A stretch of DNA of 64,000 nucleotides, from contig NZ_BMUE01000005.1 of NCBI RefSeq assembly GCF_014650035.1, positions 62,001 through 126,000 of the forward strand. Reading direction: 5' to 3'. Made by a program: the position numbers and the translations under genes. This DNA is from Streptomyces lucensis JCM 4490. Its GTDB lineage: Bacteria > Actinomycetota > Actinomycetes > Streptomycetales > Streptomycetaceae. A model generated the notes under the pieces. The model was not told the origin of the DNA and made no database searches. It saw nothing but the letters and a program-made list of their open reading frames with translations. Every line of letters starts with the position of its first letter. Positions within the stretch are counted from its first letter, which is position 1. Positions 49,629 through 57,220 of the stretch are shown piece by piece.

Positions 49629-50540
49629 TCAGGGGTGCTGCAGGGTGCGCGCCGGGGCGGGTCGTGCCGTGCCGCAGGGCATCGCCGGGTGCAGTCCGAG
49701 CAGGACGATGCCCGTGACCACGGCCGCCAGTCCCGCCGCCTCGCAGGCCAGCGCCCCGGTGTCGGTGCGCAGCCGGTCGCCGAGGAAGCCCACCCCGCAC
49801 AGGATCCCGGCGAGCGGCTCCGCCGCGGTGAGCGCGGGCAGCGACATGCGCAGCGACGACGTCTCGAACGCGCTCTGCACCAGGATCAGCCCGGTGAACC
49901 CGCAGAGCAGCACGCCGTAGGGCTGCCAGCCGGTGAACAGCGCCGCGAGGCCGCCCTCGGAGAAGCGTGTGCCGCTCACCCGGGTCAGCGCGTCCTGCAC
50001 GCCGTAGAGCAGGCCGGCGGCGGTGGCCAGCAGCACCGGGCCCCAGCTCAGCCGGGAGCGCTTGGCACAGGTGGTGAGCACGAGCGCCGAGCCCACCATC
50101 GCACCGATGATCAGCCAGTGCCGCAGCGGATCGGCGACGGCGCTGCCGCCGCGCGGCTCGCCCGCCAGGAGGAACGTGCTCACGCCACCCGCGAGCAGCA
50201 GCAGGCCGGCCCACCCCTGGCGCCCCAGGGACTGCCCGGTCTGCCGGCGCGAGAGGGCCAGCGCGAACAGCAGATTGGTCGCGAGCAGCGGCTCGACCAG
50301 GGAGATCTCGCCCTGGCCGAGGGCCAGCGCGCCCAGCACCATGCCGGCCACCATCAGTCCCAGCCCGCCCAGCCAGCGCGGCATCCGCACCAGGTCGAGC
50401 AGCAGCCGGGGCGAGAGGAAGTCGTCCAGCGGTGCCCGCTGTGCGGCACTCTGCTGGAACACGAACCCGAAACCCAGACAGCAGGCGGCACCCACGGCGA
50501 GAAGGAGAACCAGAACGGACACGCTGCGTACCTCGATCAT
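49629..50540 (-). CDS. DMT-superfamily transporter
   Basis: The 303-residue protein has nine or ten membrane helices, from SVLVLLLAVGAACCLGFGFV to CEAAGLAAVVTGIVLLGLHP. It carries GEISLVEPLLATNLLFALAL near residue 75, an EamA-like motif, and a pairwise repeat at LTAAEPLAGILCGVGFLGD near 250. Direction and cargo cannot be read; exporters of metabolites are common in this family. The Shine-Dalgarno is weak. Confidence 0.82.
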   Translation of the reverse strand: MIEVRSVSVLVLLLAVGAACCLGFGFVFQQSAAQRAPLDDFLSPRLLLDLVRMPRWLGGLGLMVAGMVLGALALGQGEISLVEPLLATNLLFALALSRRQTGQSLGRQGWAGLLLLAGGVSTFLLAGEPRGGSAVADPLRHWLIIGAMVGSALVLTTCAKRSRLSWGPVLLATAAGLLYGVQDALTRVSGTRFSEGGLAALFTGWQPYGVLLCGFTGLILVQSAFETSSLRMSLPALTAAEPLAGILCGVGFLGDRLRTDTGALACEAAGLAAVVTGIVLLGLHPAMPCGTARPAPARTLQHP

Positions 50541-50909
50541 CCGGCCGGACCACGGACGGGCAGTGGCCGACTGTAGCGCTCCCGGGGCGGCGCCGACCCG
50601 GGAAGTGCCCGGAACCGGGCAGTTGACTCGGTCACGCCACCCGGGACGGTGACAGGACGGACGGGGCGCGGCGGCGCGACCGTGCGGCCATGGTGCGGGG
50701 GCGGTGCGCCCGGCGCCATGGTGTACGCCACACCGCTCCGCCCGGCGACCGTGGGCGCCCACCGGCGACCTGCGTCGCCTCTTCCCAACTTCCCCTTTCC
50801 GCAAGGTAGTTGAAGGCGGTAACATGCCTGTTCCGCTTGACGTGACCCTTGGCTGAGGGTTTGCTGTGCGTGATCGGTCGATGGCAGCCCGAGAAACAGG
50901 AAGTCCGCG
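50541..50909. other. 369-bp gap between divergent genes
   Basis: No gene is supported here. GTAACA at 50820-50825 and CTTGACGTGACCC at 50836-50848 could be promoter parts for the TTA-containing gene. A ten-codon frame from ATG 50824 has no ribosome site and was not called. Confidence 0.45.
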
Positions 50910-51884
50910 GTGCCTCCACTCCCGCCCCTGCTCGGCGCTCGCCGGGCCCTCCCGGACCCGTCCGGCGGCACCGCCCCGGACGACTCCGGTGCCTTCGACG
51001 CCGCCCTCGACGACGAGGAAGTGCGCGCCGCGCGGGCCGCTCTGGCCCAGGGCCGGCGCCAGGCCGCCCGCTCCCTGCTGCTGCACACCGGCGACGACTG
51101 GGACCGGCGCGGCCACCGCCTCACCGTGCTGGCCCGGGAACCGTACGCCGCCGCCTGGGCGCACGACTGGTTACGGGCCGAGCCCGGGTCCGCCGACGCC
51201 GCCGCGCTGTACGCCCTGGCTCTCGTCCAGCGCGCCCTGCGGTCCAGGGCGGACCCCGCCCCGGCCCGCGAGGCCTGCGACACGGCCGCCGCGCTGTCCC
51301 CGGCCGACCCGACCCCCTGGCTCGGCAGGCTTCTGCTGGCCCGCGCGCTCGGCCCGGAGTGCGAGGTGCTCGGCGCCTTCGCCGAGCTGCGCCGCCGCCA
51401 CCCCGAGCACCACCACGCCCACCACCTGCTGATCGCCCGCCTCGCCGAACGGCCCGCGGGCGGCCGCGCCGAGGCGCACGAGGTCTACGACCTCGCCGAG
51501 CACGTCGCCGCCCAGGCCCCCGCCGACTCCCCGCTGGCCGTGCTGCCGGTCGTCGCGTACGCCGAGCGCTATCGGGTCCTCGCCGCCACCGGCCTGGCCC
51601 CGGCCGACCCGGCCGCCTCCGGGCACTGGCGCGGACCCCGCGCCCGCCGGATCCTGCGCGCCTGCTTCGACTGGTGGCTGGAGTGGGAGCACGACGACCA
51701 CCCCCGCCGCCACCTCGACCTCAACCACCTCGCCTTCGCCCTGTCCTGCGCCGGCCGCCCGGCCGAGGCGGCGGCCCTGTTCCAGCGCATCGGCGAACAC
51801 GCCACCCCGGCGCCCTGGGCGTACGCGCATCCCGACCCCCTGGCGGCCTTCCATGCCGCCCGCGCCGGCGCGCTCGGGCACTGA
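50910..51884 (+). CDS. TPR-like hypothetical protein with a TTA codon
   Basis: The 324-residue cytosolic protein is rich in Ala and helix: ARAALAQGRRQAARSLLLHT, AAALYALALVQRALRSRADP, LLIARLAERPAGGRAEAHEV, LAFALSCAGRPAEAAALFQR. It reads as degenerate TPR-like repeats, with a tryptophan-rich block FDWWLEWEHDDHPRRH near residue 251. No catalytic motif is visible. Codon 88 (51171-51173) is TTA, decoded only by the bldA tRNA in Streptomyces, so production should be limited to late growth or development. GTG 50910 is preceded by AGGAAG. No function is known. Confidence 0.8.
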   Translation: MPPLPPLLGARRALPDPSGGTAPDDSGAFDAALDDEEVRAARAALAQGRRQAARSLLLHTGDDWDRRGHRLTVLAREPYAAAWAHDWLRAEPGSADAAALYALALVQRALRSRADPAPAREACDTAAALSPADPTPWLGRLLLARALGPECEVLGAFAELRRRHPEHHHAHHLLIARLAERPAGGRAEAHEVYDLAEHVAAQAPADSPLAVLPVVAYAERYRVLAATGLAPADPAASGHWRGPRARRILRACFDWWLEWEHDDHPRRHLDLNHLAFALSCAGRPAEAAALFQRIGEHATPAPWAYAHPDPLAAFHAARAGALGH

Positions 51885-52012
51885 GACACGGACCGGCGGC
51901 GGCCGAGCTGAGAAGAACGGCCCTGGCACACGTACACGAGAAGTGATTACGGAAGTCTGACCAGCGACCCGACTCCCTGGCCCCGCCGGGCCCCGAGTGC
52001 TCGAATGAGAAC

Positions 52013-52744
52013 GTGAATCCCGAACAGACCGAGGAACCGAACGACGGCAGGCCGATCGGCCGCCGCGTCTTCCTCGGCACCCTCGGCCTCGGCGCGCTCG
52101 GCGTGGTCGCCGCGCCCCCGCTGCAGCGCGGCCTCGAAGGCTTCCTCGGCGGCATCGCCGGCAAGGACCCCACCGGCCTGACCGGTCTGCTGCCCAACGG
52201 CGGCGGCTTCCGCTACTACTCCGTCGCAGCCTCCGTACCGCACCGCGGCGCCGCCGACTACCGCCTCACCGTCGACGGCCTCGTCGACCACCCGCGCAGC
52301 TACACCCTGGCCGAACTGCGCGCCCTGCCGCGGACCCGGCTGGTCAAGGACGTCCAGTGCGTCACCGGCTGGCGCGTGCCGGGCACCCCCTTCGAGGGCG
52401 TACGGCTCTCCCACCTGCTCGACGCGGCCGGCGTCCGCTCCTCCGCCAGGGCCCTGCGCTTCACCTGCTTCGACGGCACCTACACCGAGAGCCTCACCCT
52501 GGAGCAGGCCCGCCGCCCGGACGTCCTGGTCGCCCTGCGCATGCAGGACAAGGACATCACCCACGACCACGGCGGCCCCGTCCGCCTCTACGTCGCCCCG
52601 ATGTACTTCTACAAGTCGGCCAAGTGGCTCTCCGGCATCACGGTCACCGACCGGGTCAGGCCCGGCTACTGGGAGGACCTCGGCTACGACGTCGACGCCT
52701 GGGTGGGCGGCTCGAACGGACGCACCGATGAGCCTACGAGCTGA
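52013..52744 (+). CDS. Tat-exported sulfite-oxidase-fold molybdoenzyme
   Basis: The 243-residue protein has a twin-arginine-type signal (IGRRVFLGTLGLGALGVVAA at 15-34) and the sulfite-oxidase Moco domain: DYRLTVDGLVDHPRSYTLAE near 80, then LVKDVQCVTGWRVPGTPFEG near 107 with the molybdenum-ligand Cys, and VRLYVAPMYFYKSAKW near 190. It is of the small YedY/MsrP class that works without its own heme. GTG 52013 opens the gene. It overlaps by 17 bases the cytochrome-b gene that should feed it electrons. The natural substrate is unknown; sulfoxides are a possibility. Confidence 0.88.
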   Translation: MNPEQTEEPNDGRPIGRRVFLGTLGLGALGVVAAPPLQRGLEGFLGGIAGKDPTGLTGLLPNGGGFRYYSVAASVPHRGAADYRLTVDGLVDHPRSYTLAELRALPRTRLVKDVQCVTGWRVPGTPFEGVRLSHLLDAAGVRSSARALRFTCFDGTYTESLTLEQARRPDVLVALRMQDKDITHDHGGPVRLYVAPMYFYKSAKWLSGITVTDRVRPGYWEDLGYDVDAWVGGSNGRTDEPTS

Positions 52745-53354
52745 GACCCCGGCCCCGCCGAGCGCCCGCGTCCGCCGCTTCACCGCGGCCGAACGCTGGG
52801 TGCACCGCACGACCGCCGCGCTGATGGGGGTGTGCGTGGTGACGGCGGCCGTCCTCTACATCCCCCAGCTGGCCGTCCTGGTCGGCCGCCGCGAGCTGGT
52901 CGTCCGCGTCCACGAGTGGGCGGGCCTCGCCCTGCCGACGCCCGTGCTGCTCGGCCTGGCCTCCCGCGCCTTCCGCACCGACCTGCGCTTCGTCAACCGC
53001 TTCGGCCCGCACGACCGCCTCTGGCTGCGCGCCGCACTGCGCCGCGACAAACGGCGCGCCTCGCGCCCGGCCGGCAAGTTCAACGCCGGTCAGAAGATCT
53101 ACGCGTCCTGGATCGCCGGGGCGACGCTGGTCATGCTCGGCACGGGCCTGATGATGTGGTTCACGCGCCTCACCCCGCTGGTGTGGCGCACCTCGGCGAC
53201 CTTCGTGCACGACTGGCTGGCCCTGACGATCGGCGTCGTCCTCGCGGGTCACATCGGCATGGCCCTGGGCGACCCGGAGGCGAGACGGGGGCTGCGGACG
53301 GGCACCGTGACGAGCGAGTGGGCGCGGCGGGAACACCCGCTGTGGCGCCCCTGA
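52728..53354 (+). CDS. Cytochrome b-type membrane partner
   Basis: The 208-residue protein has four membrane helices (about 29-48, 63-78, 124-145, 162-180) and His residues placed for heme: RWVHRTTAALMG near 26, VRVHEWAGLAL near 61, ATFVHDWLALTIG near 163 and GHIGMALGDP near 176. This is the gamma-subunit/cytochrome b561 pattern. It passes electrons across the membrane to or from the molybdoenzyme encoded by the overlapping gene. Confidence 0.85.
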   Translation: MSLRAETPAPPSARVRRFTAAERWVHRTTAALMGVCVVTAAVLYIPQLAVLVGRRELVVRVHEWAGLALPTPVLLGLASRAFRTDLRFVNRFGPHDRLWLRAALRRDKRRASRPAGKFNAGQKIYASWIAGATLVMLGTGLMMWFTRLTPLVWRTSATFVHDWLALTIGVVLAGHIGMALGDPEARRGLRTGTVTSEWARREHPLWRP

Positions 53355-53365
53355 CGGCCCCCGCT

Positions 53366-53454
53366 ACCGCCCGGCAGGGCCCGGTGGACCGGCGCGACCG
53401 CCCGGCAGGGGCTGGTGGACCGGCGCGACCGTTCGGCAGGACCCGGGAGACCGG
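53366..53454. repeat. 31-bp tandem repeat
   Basis: Three units start at 53366, 53397 and 53428, exactly 31 bases apart, each beginning ACCGCCCGGCAGGG or a close variant. They fill the gap after the cytochrome gene ahead of the terminator. Confidence 0.8.
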
Positions 53455-53458
53455 AAAC

Positions 53459-53523
53459 GGCTCACCCGCCCGAGTGTCCGCCGCGGACCGTGCGGTCCCA
53501 GGACACCGGTGAGCGGGTGAGCC
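53459..53523. terminator. Long bidirectional hairpin ahead of gntP end
   Basis: Arms at 53459-53479 and 53501-53523 begin with GGCTCACCCGC and pair along most of their length with two small bulges. A second small stem, GGACCG with CGGTCC, lies in the loop. It separates the convergent cytochrome and gluconate genes. Confidence 0.7.
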
Positions 53524-53541
53524 GTCGCATGCGTACCGCCG

Positions 53542-54939
53542 CTAGATCACGAGGGACAGCAGCAGCACCAGTCCGCCGGCGACCACGGAGATGATCGTCT
53601 CCATCACCGACCAGGTCTTGACGGTCTGCCCGACGCTCAGCCCGAAGTACTCCTTCACCAGCCAGAAGCCGGCGTCGTTGACATGGCTGAAGAAGAGCGA
53701 GCCGGCGCCGATGGCCAGGACCAGCAGGGCCGCGTGGGTGGTCGACATGTCGGCCGCGAGCGGCGCGACCAGACCGGCCGCCGAGACCGTCGCCACCGTC
53801 GCCGAGCCGGTCGCCAGCCGGATCGCGACGGCGATCAGCCAGCCCAGCAGCAGCGCCGGGATCGACCAGTCCTTGGAGACGTCCAGGATCATCTGGCCCA
53901 CCCCCGAGTCGATCAGCGTCTGCTTGAAGCCGCCACCCGCGCCGACGATCAGCAGGATGCCGGCGATGGGCATGAGGCCCTTCTCGACCGTCTGCTGCAG
54001 CCGCTCCTTGCTGAATCCGGCGGGCCGGCCGAGCGTGAAGAAGCCGACGATCACCGCGGCGAGCAGGGCGATCAGGGGGGAGCCGACGAGGTCGAGGGCC
54101 CGCTGCGTGGTGCTCGCGGTGTCGTCGACGACGATGTCCACCAGCGCCTTGGCCAGCATCAGCACCACCGGCAGCAGCACGGTGGCGAGCGTGGCGCCGA
54201 AGCCAGGACGGCGCTCCAGCTCGTCCGAGGCGCGCTGGGGCAGCATCCGGTCGGGCGCCGGGACGTCCACCCAGCGGGCCGCGACCTTGGAGAACACCGG
54301 ACCGGCGATGATCACCGTGGGGATGGCGACCAGGATGCCGAGCGCCAGGGTCACGCCCAGGTTGGCCTTGACCGCGTCGATGGCGACCAGCGGGCCGGGG
54401 TGCGGCGGGATCAGGCCGTGCATCACGGACAGACCTGCCAGCGCCGGGATGCCGATGCGCATCAGCGAGTAGTTGCCGCGCTTGGCGACCATCAGCACGA
54501 CCGGGATCAGCAGCACGATGCCGACCTCGAAGAACAGCGGCAGGCCGATCACCGAGGCGATGAGCACCATCGCCCAGGGCATGGAGCGTCCCCCGGCCTT
54601 GGCGAGGATCGTGTCGACGATCTGGTCGGCGCCGCCGGAGTCGGCGAGCAGCTTGCCCAGGATCGCCCCGAGCGCGATCAGGACACCCACGCCGGCCACC
54701 GTGCTGCCGAGCCCCGCGGTGAAGCTGGTGATCGCCTTGTCGAGCGGCGCGCCGGCGGCCGCCCCGAGCGCCAGCGACCCGATGATCAGGGCCAGGAAGG
54801 CATGGAGCTTGAACTTGGTGATGAGCAGGACGATCACGGCGATGCCCACCAGGACGGCTATGCCCAGCTGGGCGTGGCCGGCGGAGGTGATCGGCGGAGG
54901 GGCGTCCGCTGCCAGCATCTCGACGCTGAGTCTGGTCAC
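53542..54939 (-). CDS. gntP: Gluconate:H+ symporter (GntP family)
   Basis: The 465-residue permease has about 12-14 membrane helices. GntP motifs: LHAFLALIIGSLALGAAAG near residue 45, GLPLFFEVGIVLLIPVV near 131, GLIPPHPGPLVAIDAVKANL near 173, GAGGGFKQTLIDSGVG near 335, GSATVATVSAAGL near 382, and FFSHVNDAGFWLVKEYF near 420. It imports gluconate with a proton. GTG 54939 starts it 39 bases after gntK. The regulator GntR is divergent from the pair. Confidence 0.94.
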   Translation of the reverse strand: MTRLSVEMLAADAPPPITSAGHAQLGIAVLVGIAVIVLLITKFKLHAFLALIIGSLALGAAAGAPLDKAITSFTAGLGSTVAGVGVLIALGAILGKLLADSGGADQIVDTILAKAGGRSMPWAMVLIASVIGLPLFFEVGIVLLIPVVLMVAKRGNYSLMRIGIPALAGLSVMHGLIPPHPGPLVAIDAVKANLGVTLALGILVAIPTVIIAGPVFSKVAARWVDVPAPDRMLPQRASDELERRPGFGATLATVLLPVVLMLAKALVDIVVDDTASTTQRALDLVGSPLIALLAAVIVGFFTLGRPAGFSKERLQQTVEKGLMPIAGILLIVGAGGGFKQTLIDSGVGQMILDVSKDWSIPALLLGWLIAVAIRLATGSATVATVSAAGLVAPLAADMSTTHAALLVLAIGAGSLFFSHVNDAGFWLVKEYFGLSVGQTVKTWSVMETIISVVAGGLVLLLSLVI

Positions 54940-54978
54940 GGGTGTTTCCTTGTGGTGACTGGGGACGGGGGTGAGGTG

Positions 54979-55497
54979 TTACTCGGATGCCGGGGGAAGC
55001 GCTTCCAGCGCCCGCGCGGCGCGTTCGGCGATCTCCTGGGGGCTGCCGCCTACGTCCACGGAGACGCCCGCCTCGTCCGGCTGCAGGGGCTGCAGCGTCG
55101 CGAACTGGGAGTCCAGCAGCGCGGTCGGCATGAAGTGCCCCCGCCGCTGCGCCATCCGGTCCTCGATCAGCTTCCGCTCGCCCGTGAGGTGCACGAACAC
55201 GACCTCGGGAGCGACGCTCCTGAGCCGGTCGCGGTACGACCGCTTCAGCGCCGAGCTGCTGACCACCCCGCCGAGCCCGGCCCGCCCGTGCGCCCAGTGA
55301 CCGATGGCGTCGAGCCACGGCCACCGGTCGGCGTCCTGGAGCGGGATCCCGGCCGACATCTTGTCGATGCTGGCCTTCGGGTGGAAGTCGTCGCCCTCGG
55401 CGTACGGAACGCCCAGCCGCGCGGCGAGCAGGGGACCGATGGTGGTCTTGCCCGTCCCCGCGACGCCCATCACGACGACGACCTGGGGGGTACGCAT
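54979..55497 (-). CDS. gntK: Gluconokinase
   Basis: The 172-residue kinase phosphorylates gluconate to 6-phosphogluconate. It has the P-loop VVMGVAGTGKTTIGPLLA near residue 9, YAEGDDFHPKASIDKMSAGI near 32, PLQDADRWPWLDAIG near 52, SSSALKRSYRDRLR near 80, and FVHLTGERKLIEDRMAQRRG near 98. Length is standard. It is first in the gntK-gntP unit, and its promoter region, shared with gntR, holds the palindrome AAGTCTGACTT. Confidence 0.95.
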   Translation of the reverse strand: MRTPQVVVVMGVAGTGKTTIGPLLAARLGVPYAEGDDFHPKASIDKMSAGIPLQDADRWPWLDAIGHWAHGRAGLGGVVSSSALKRSYRDRLRSVAPEVVFVHLTGERKLIEDRMAQRRGHFMPTALLDSQFATLQPLQPDEAGVSVDVGGSPQEIAERAARALEALPPASE

Positions 55498-55592
55498 CAC
55501 TGCCTCGCTGTCTTCCTCGACATCCGACGCCACATCGGCGTCGCCACACTGAAACCCATTAGGTACGATGAATTCAAGAGTCTGTGATGTAT

Positions 55593-55603
55593 AAGTCTGA
55601 CTT
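55593..55603. promoter_or_regulatory. GntR operator candidate in the gluconate intergenic region
   Basis: AAGTCTGACTT is an 11-base palindrome with a central T. A related half-site, AAGAGTCTG, lies at 55575-55583, one and a half turns upstream. It stands between the divergent gntK and gntR starts. Confidence 0.6.
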
Positions 55604-55637
55604 TTTGTGCCGGTGATCCACGCCGTACGCTGAGTGC

Positions 55638-56339
55638 ATGACCACACCGGGCCGCGGGCTGCACGGCCGCGTTCTCGACTCCCTCGGCCCCGCGATCACG
55701 GCGGGCGAGTACCCGCCGGGCAGTGTTCTGCGCACCGACGAGCTGGCACAGCACTTCGAGGTGTCGCGCTCCGTGATGCGGGAGGCGGTCCGCGTCCTCG
55801 AATCCATGCACCTGGTCGAGTCCCGCCGCAGGGTGGGCGTGACGGTACGGCCGAAGGCCGAGTGGAACGTCTACGACCCGCAGGTCATCCGCTGGCGCCT
55901 CGCCGGCGCCGACCGCCCGCACCAGCTGCGGTCCCTGACCGTCCTGCGCTCCGCCGTCGAACCGGTCGCGGCGGGCCTCGCCGCGACCAACGCCACGGCA
56001 CGGCAGTGCGCCGAACTCACCGAGTGCGCACTGGGGATGGTGGCCAACTCACGCGGCCACCGGCTCGACCAGTACCTGGTCCACGACGTCGCCTTCCACC
56101 GCGTCGTCCTCAACGCCTCCGGCAACGAGATGTTCGCCCGCCTCGGCGACGTCGTCGCCGAGGTCCTCACCGGCCGCACCCATCACGAGGTCATGTTCGA
56201 GGACCCCGATCCGGCCGCCGTGACGCTGCACGTGCAGGTGGCGGAGGCGGTCAGGGCGGGCGACGCCGTCCGCGCGGAGGAGCTGACCCGGCAGATCACG
56301 GTCGGCGCCCTGCGCGAACTCGACATCCTCGCGCCCTGA
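55638..56339 (+). CDS. gntR: GntR-family gluconate regulator (FadR subfamily)
   Basis: The 233-residue repressor has a winged helix at residues 5-75 (LGPAITAGEYPPGSVLRTDE, FEVSRSVMREAVRVLESMHL) and a FadR-type FCD domain at 95-225. The metal-binding residues lie in LVHDVAFHRVVLNASGNEMF near 145 and ALEAVRAGDA-like VQVAEAVRAGDAVRAEELTR near 200. It responds to gluconate in S. coelicolor, from what I remember. ATG 55638 lies about 8 bases after TACGCT, so the message may be leaderless. Confidence 0.92.
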   Translation: MTTPGRGLHGRVLDSLGPAITAGEYPPGSVLRTDELAQHFEVSRSVMREAVRVLESMHLVESRRRVGVTVRPKAEWNVYDPQVIRWRLAGADRPHQLRSLTVLRSAVEPVAAGLAATNATARQCAELTECALGMVANSRGHRLDQYLVHDVAFHRVVLNASGNEMFARLGDVVAEVLTGRTHHEVMFEDPDPAAVTLHVQVAEAVRAGDAVRAEELTRQITVGALRELDILAP

Positions 56340-56411
56340 CCGGCCGCGCCGCGGCCGCCCTCACCCGCCCCGCGTCGTCCTCGGCACCCGCCCCGTGTCA
56401 CCCGCCCCGTG

Positions 56412-56795
56412 TCACCCGGCTTCCCCGGGGAAGTCCCCGTCCACGTACACCCACGCCCCGTCCACCCGCTCGAACCGGCTCCGCTCCACCAGCGAGCCGC
56501 CCCGGTAGGAGGCACGGAAGGTCACCGTCCCCGTTGCGTGGAAGGCGGAACCCCCGGTGGTGCCCAGGACCTCCAGCCCGGTCCACCTCGTCCCGGGATC
56601 GAGGTCCAGCCGCTCCGGCCGGGTCCGCGGATGCCACGTCCGCAGCAGGTACCCCGCGTCCCCCTTCACGAACGCGCTGTACCGCGACCGCATCAGCGCC
56701 TCGGCCGTGGGCGCGGCGGCCGCGCCCGTGTGGAAGCGCCCACAGCAGGCGTCGTAGGACTGGGCAAGCCCGCAGGGGCAGGAGCGCGTGGTCAT
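56412..56795 (-). CDS. YchJ-family protein with SEC-C motif
   Basis: The 127-residue protein begins with a zinc SEC-C motif, CPCGLAQSYDACCGRFHTGA near residue 6. The NTF2-like YchJ domain follows: AEALMRSRYSAFVKGDAGYL near 30, TWHPRTRPERLDLDPGTRW near 52, and FRASYRGGSLVERSRF near 92. Its role is not established. ATG 56795 has GAGGG upstream; ATG 56804 is an alternative. It stands alone. Confidence 0.92.
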   Translation of the reverse strand: MTTRSCPCGLAQSYDACCGRFHTGAAAAPTAEALMRSRYSAFVKGDAGYLLRTWHPRTRPERLDLDPGTRWTGLEVLGTTGGSAFHATGTVTFRASYRGGSLVERSRFERVDGAWVYVDGDFPGEAG

Positions 56796-56908
56796 GGCCC
56801 TCATTCTGCCCGCACCCGGGGAGGCGCCCGCCGCCCGTCCGGTGCACAGTGGAAGGGGACGCGCCACCGCGCCCCGCGGCCTCGCAACGCAGTGAGGAGA
56901 GGCGGACG

Positions 56909-57220
56909 ATGACTCGACCCGTGAGCAGCCGTCCTCCGTCCGTCAAGGAATGGCGGCTGAACCTCTACCTGTCCGAACACGACCCGGAGACCACGGCCCG
57001 GATCGTCCTGGACACCGGTGACAACATCCTGGAGAGCCGCGCGGAGGCGCACCGCAGCCCGCAGGACCGGGAAGTCCCCGAGATCGGCGACGAACTCGCC
57101 GCCGGCCGCGCCCTGGTCGCCATGGGCCACCTGCTGATGCGGGCCGCCCAGGGCGACATCAAGGCCATGGGAGTGCCCGAGGAGCCGGCTCCCGCCGGTC
57201 TCTGGGAGCCCCAGGAGTGA
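56909..57220 (+). CDS. DUF1876 protein
   Basis: The 103-residue protein starts KEWRLNLYLSEHDPETTARI and has HRSPQDREVPEIGDELAAGR near 50, the DUF1876 family pattern. Mycobacterial DUF1876 proteins such as Rv1738 are strongly induced in hypoxia and thought to slow translation. GAGGAGAGGCGGACG precedes the ATG. Its TGA overlaps the GTG of the following fusion gene, so the two are coupled, and a CapA-like gene is third. Confidence 0.88.
   Translation: MTRPVSSRPPSVKEWRLNLYLSEHDPETTARIVLDTGDNILESRAEAHRSPQDREVPEIGDELAAGRALVAMGHLLMRAAQGDIKAMGVPEEPAPAGLWEPQE

Noticed and set aside
50824..50856. Ten-codon leader peptide MPVPLDVTLG ahead of the TTA gene
   Set aside because: No Shine-Dalgarno, no regulatory codon pattern and no hairpin pair for attenuation.
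56796..56908. DosR/DevR-type box ahead of the DUF1876 operon
   Set aside because: I searched the leader by eye for a GGGACT-AGTCCC-like palindrome and found none.
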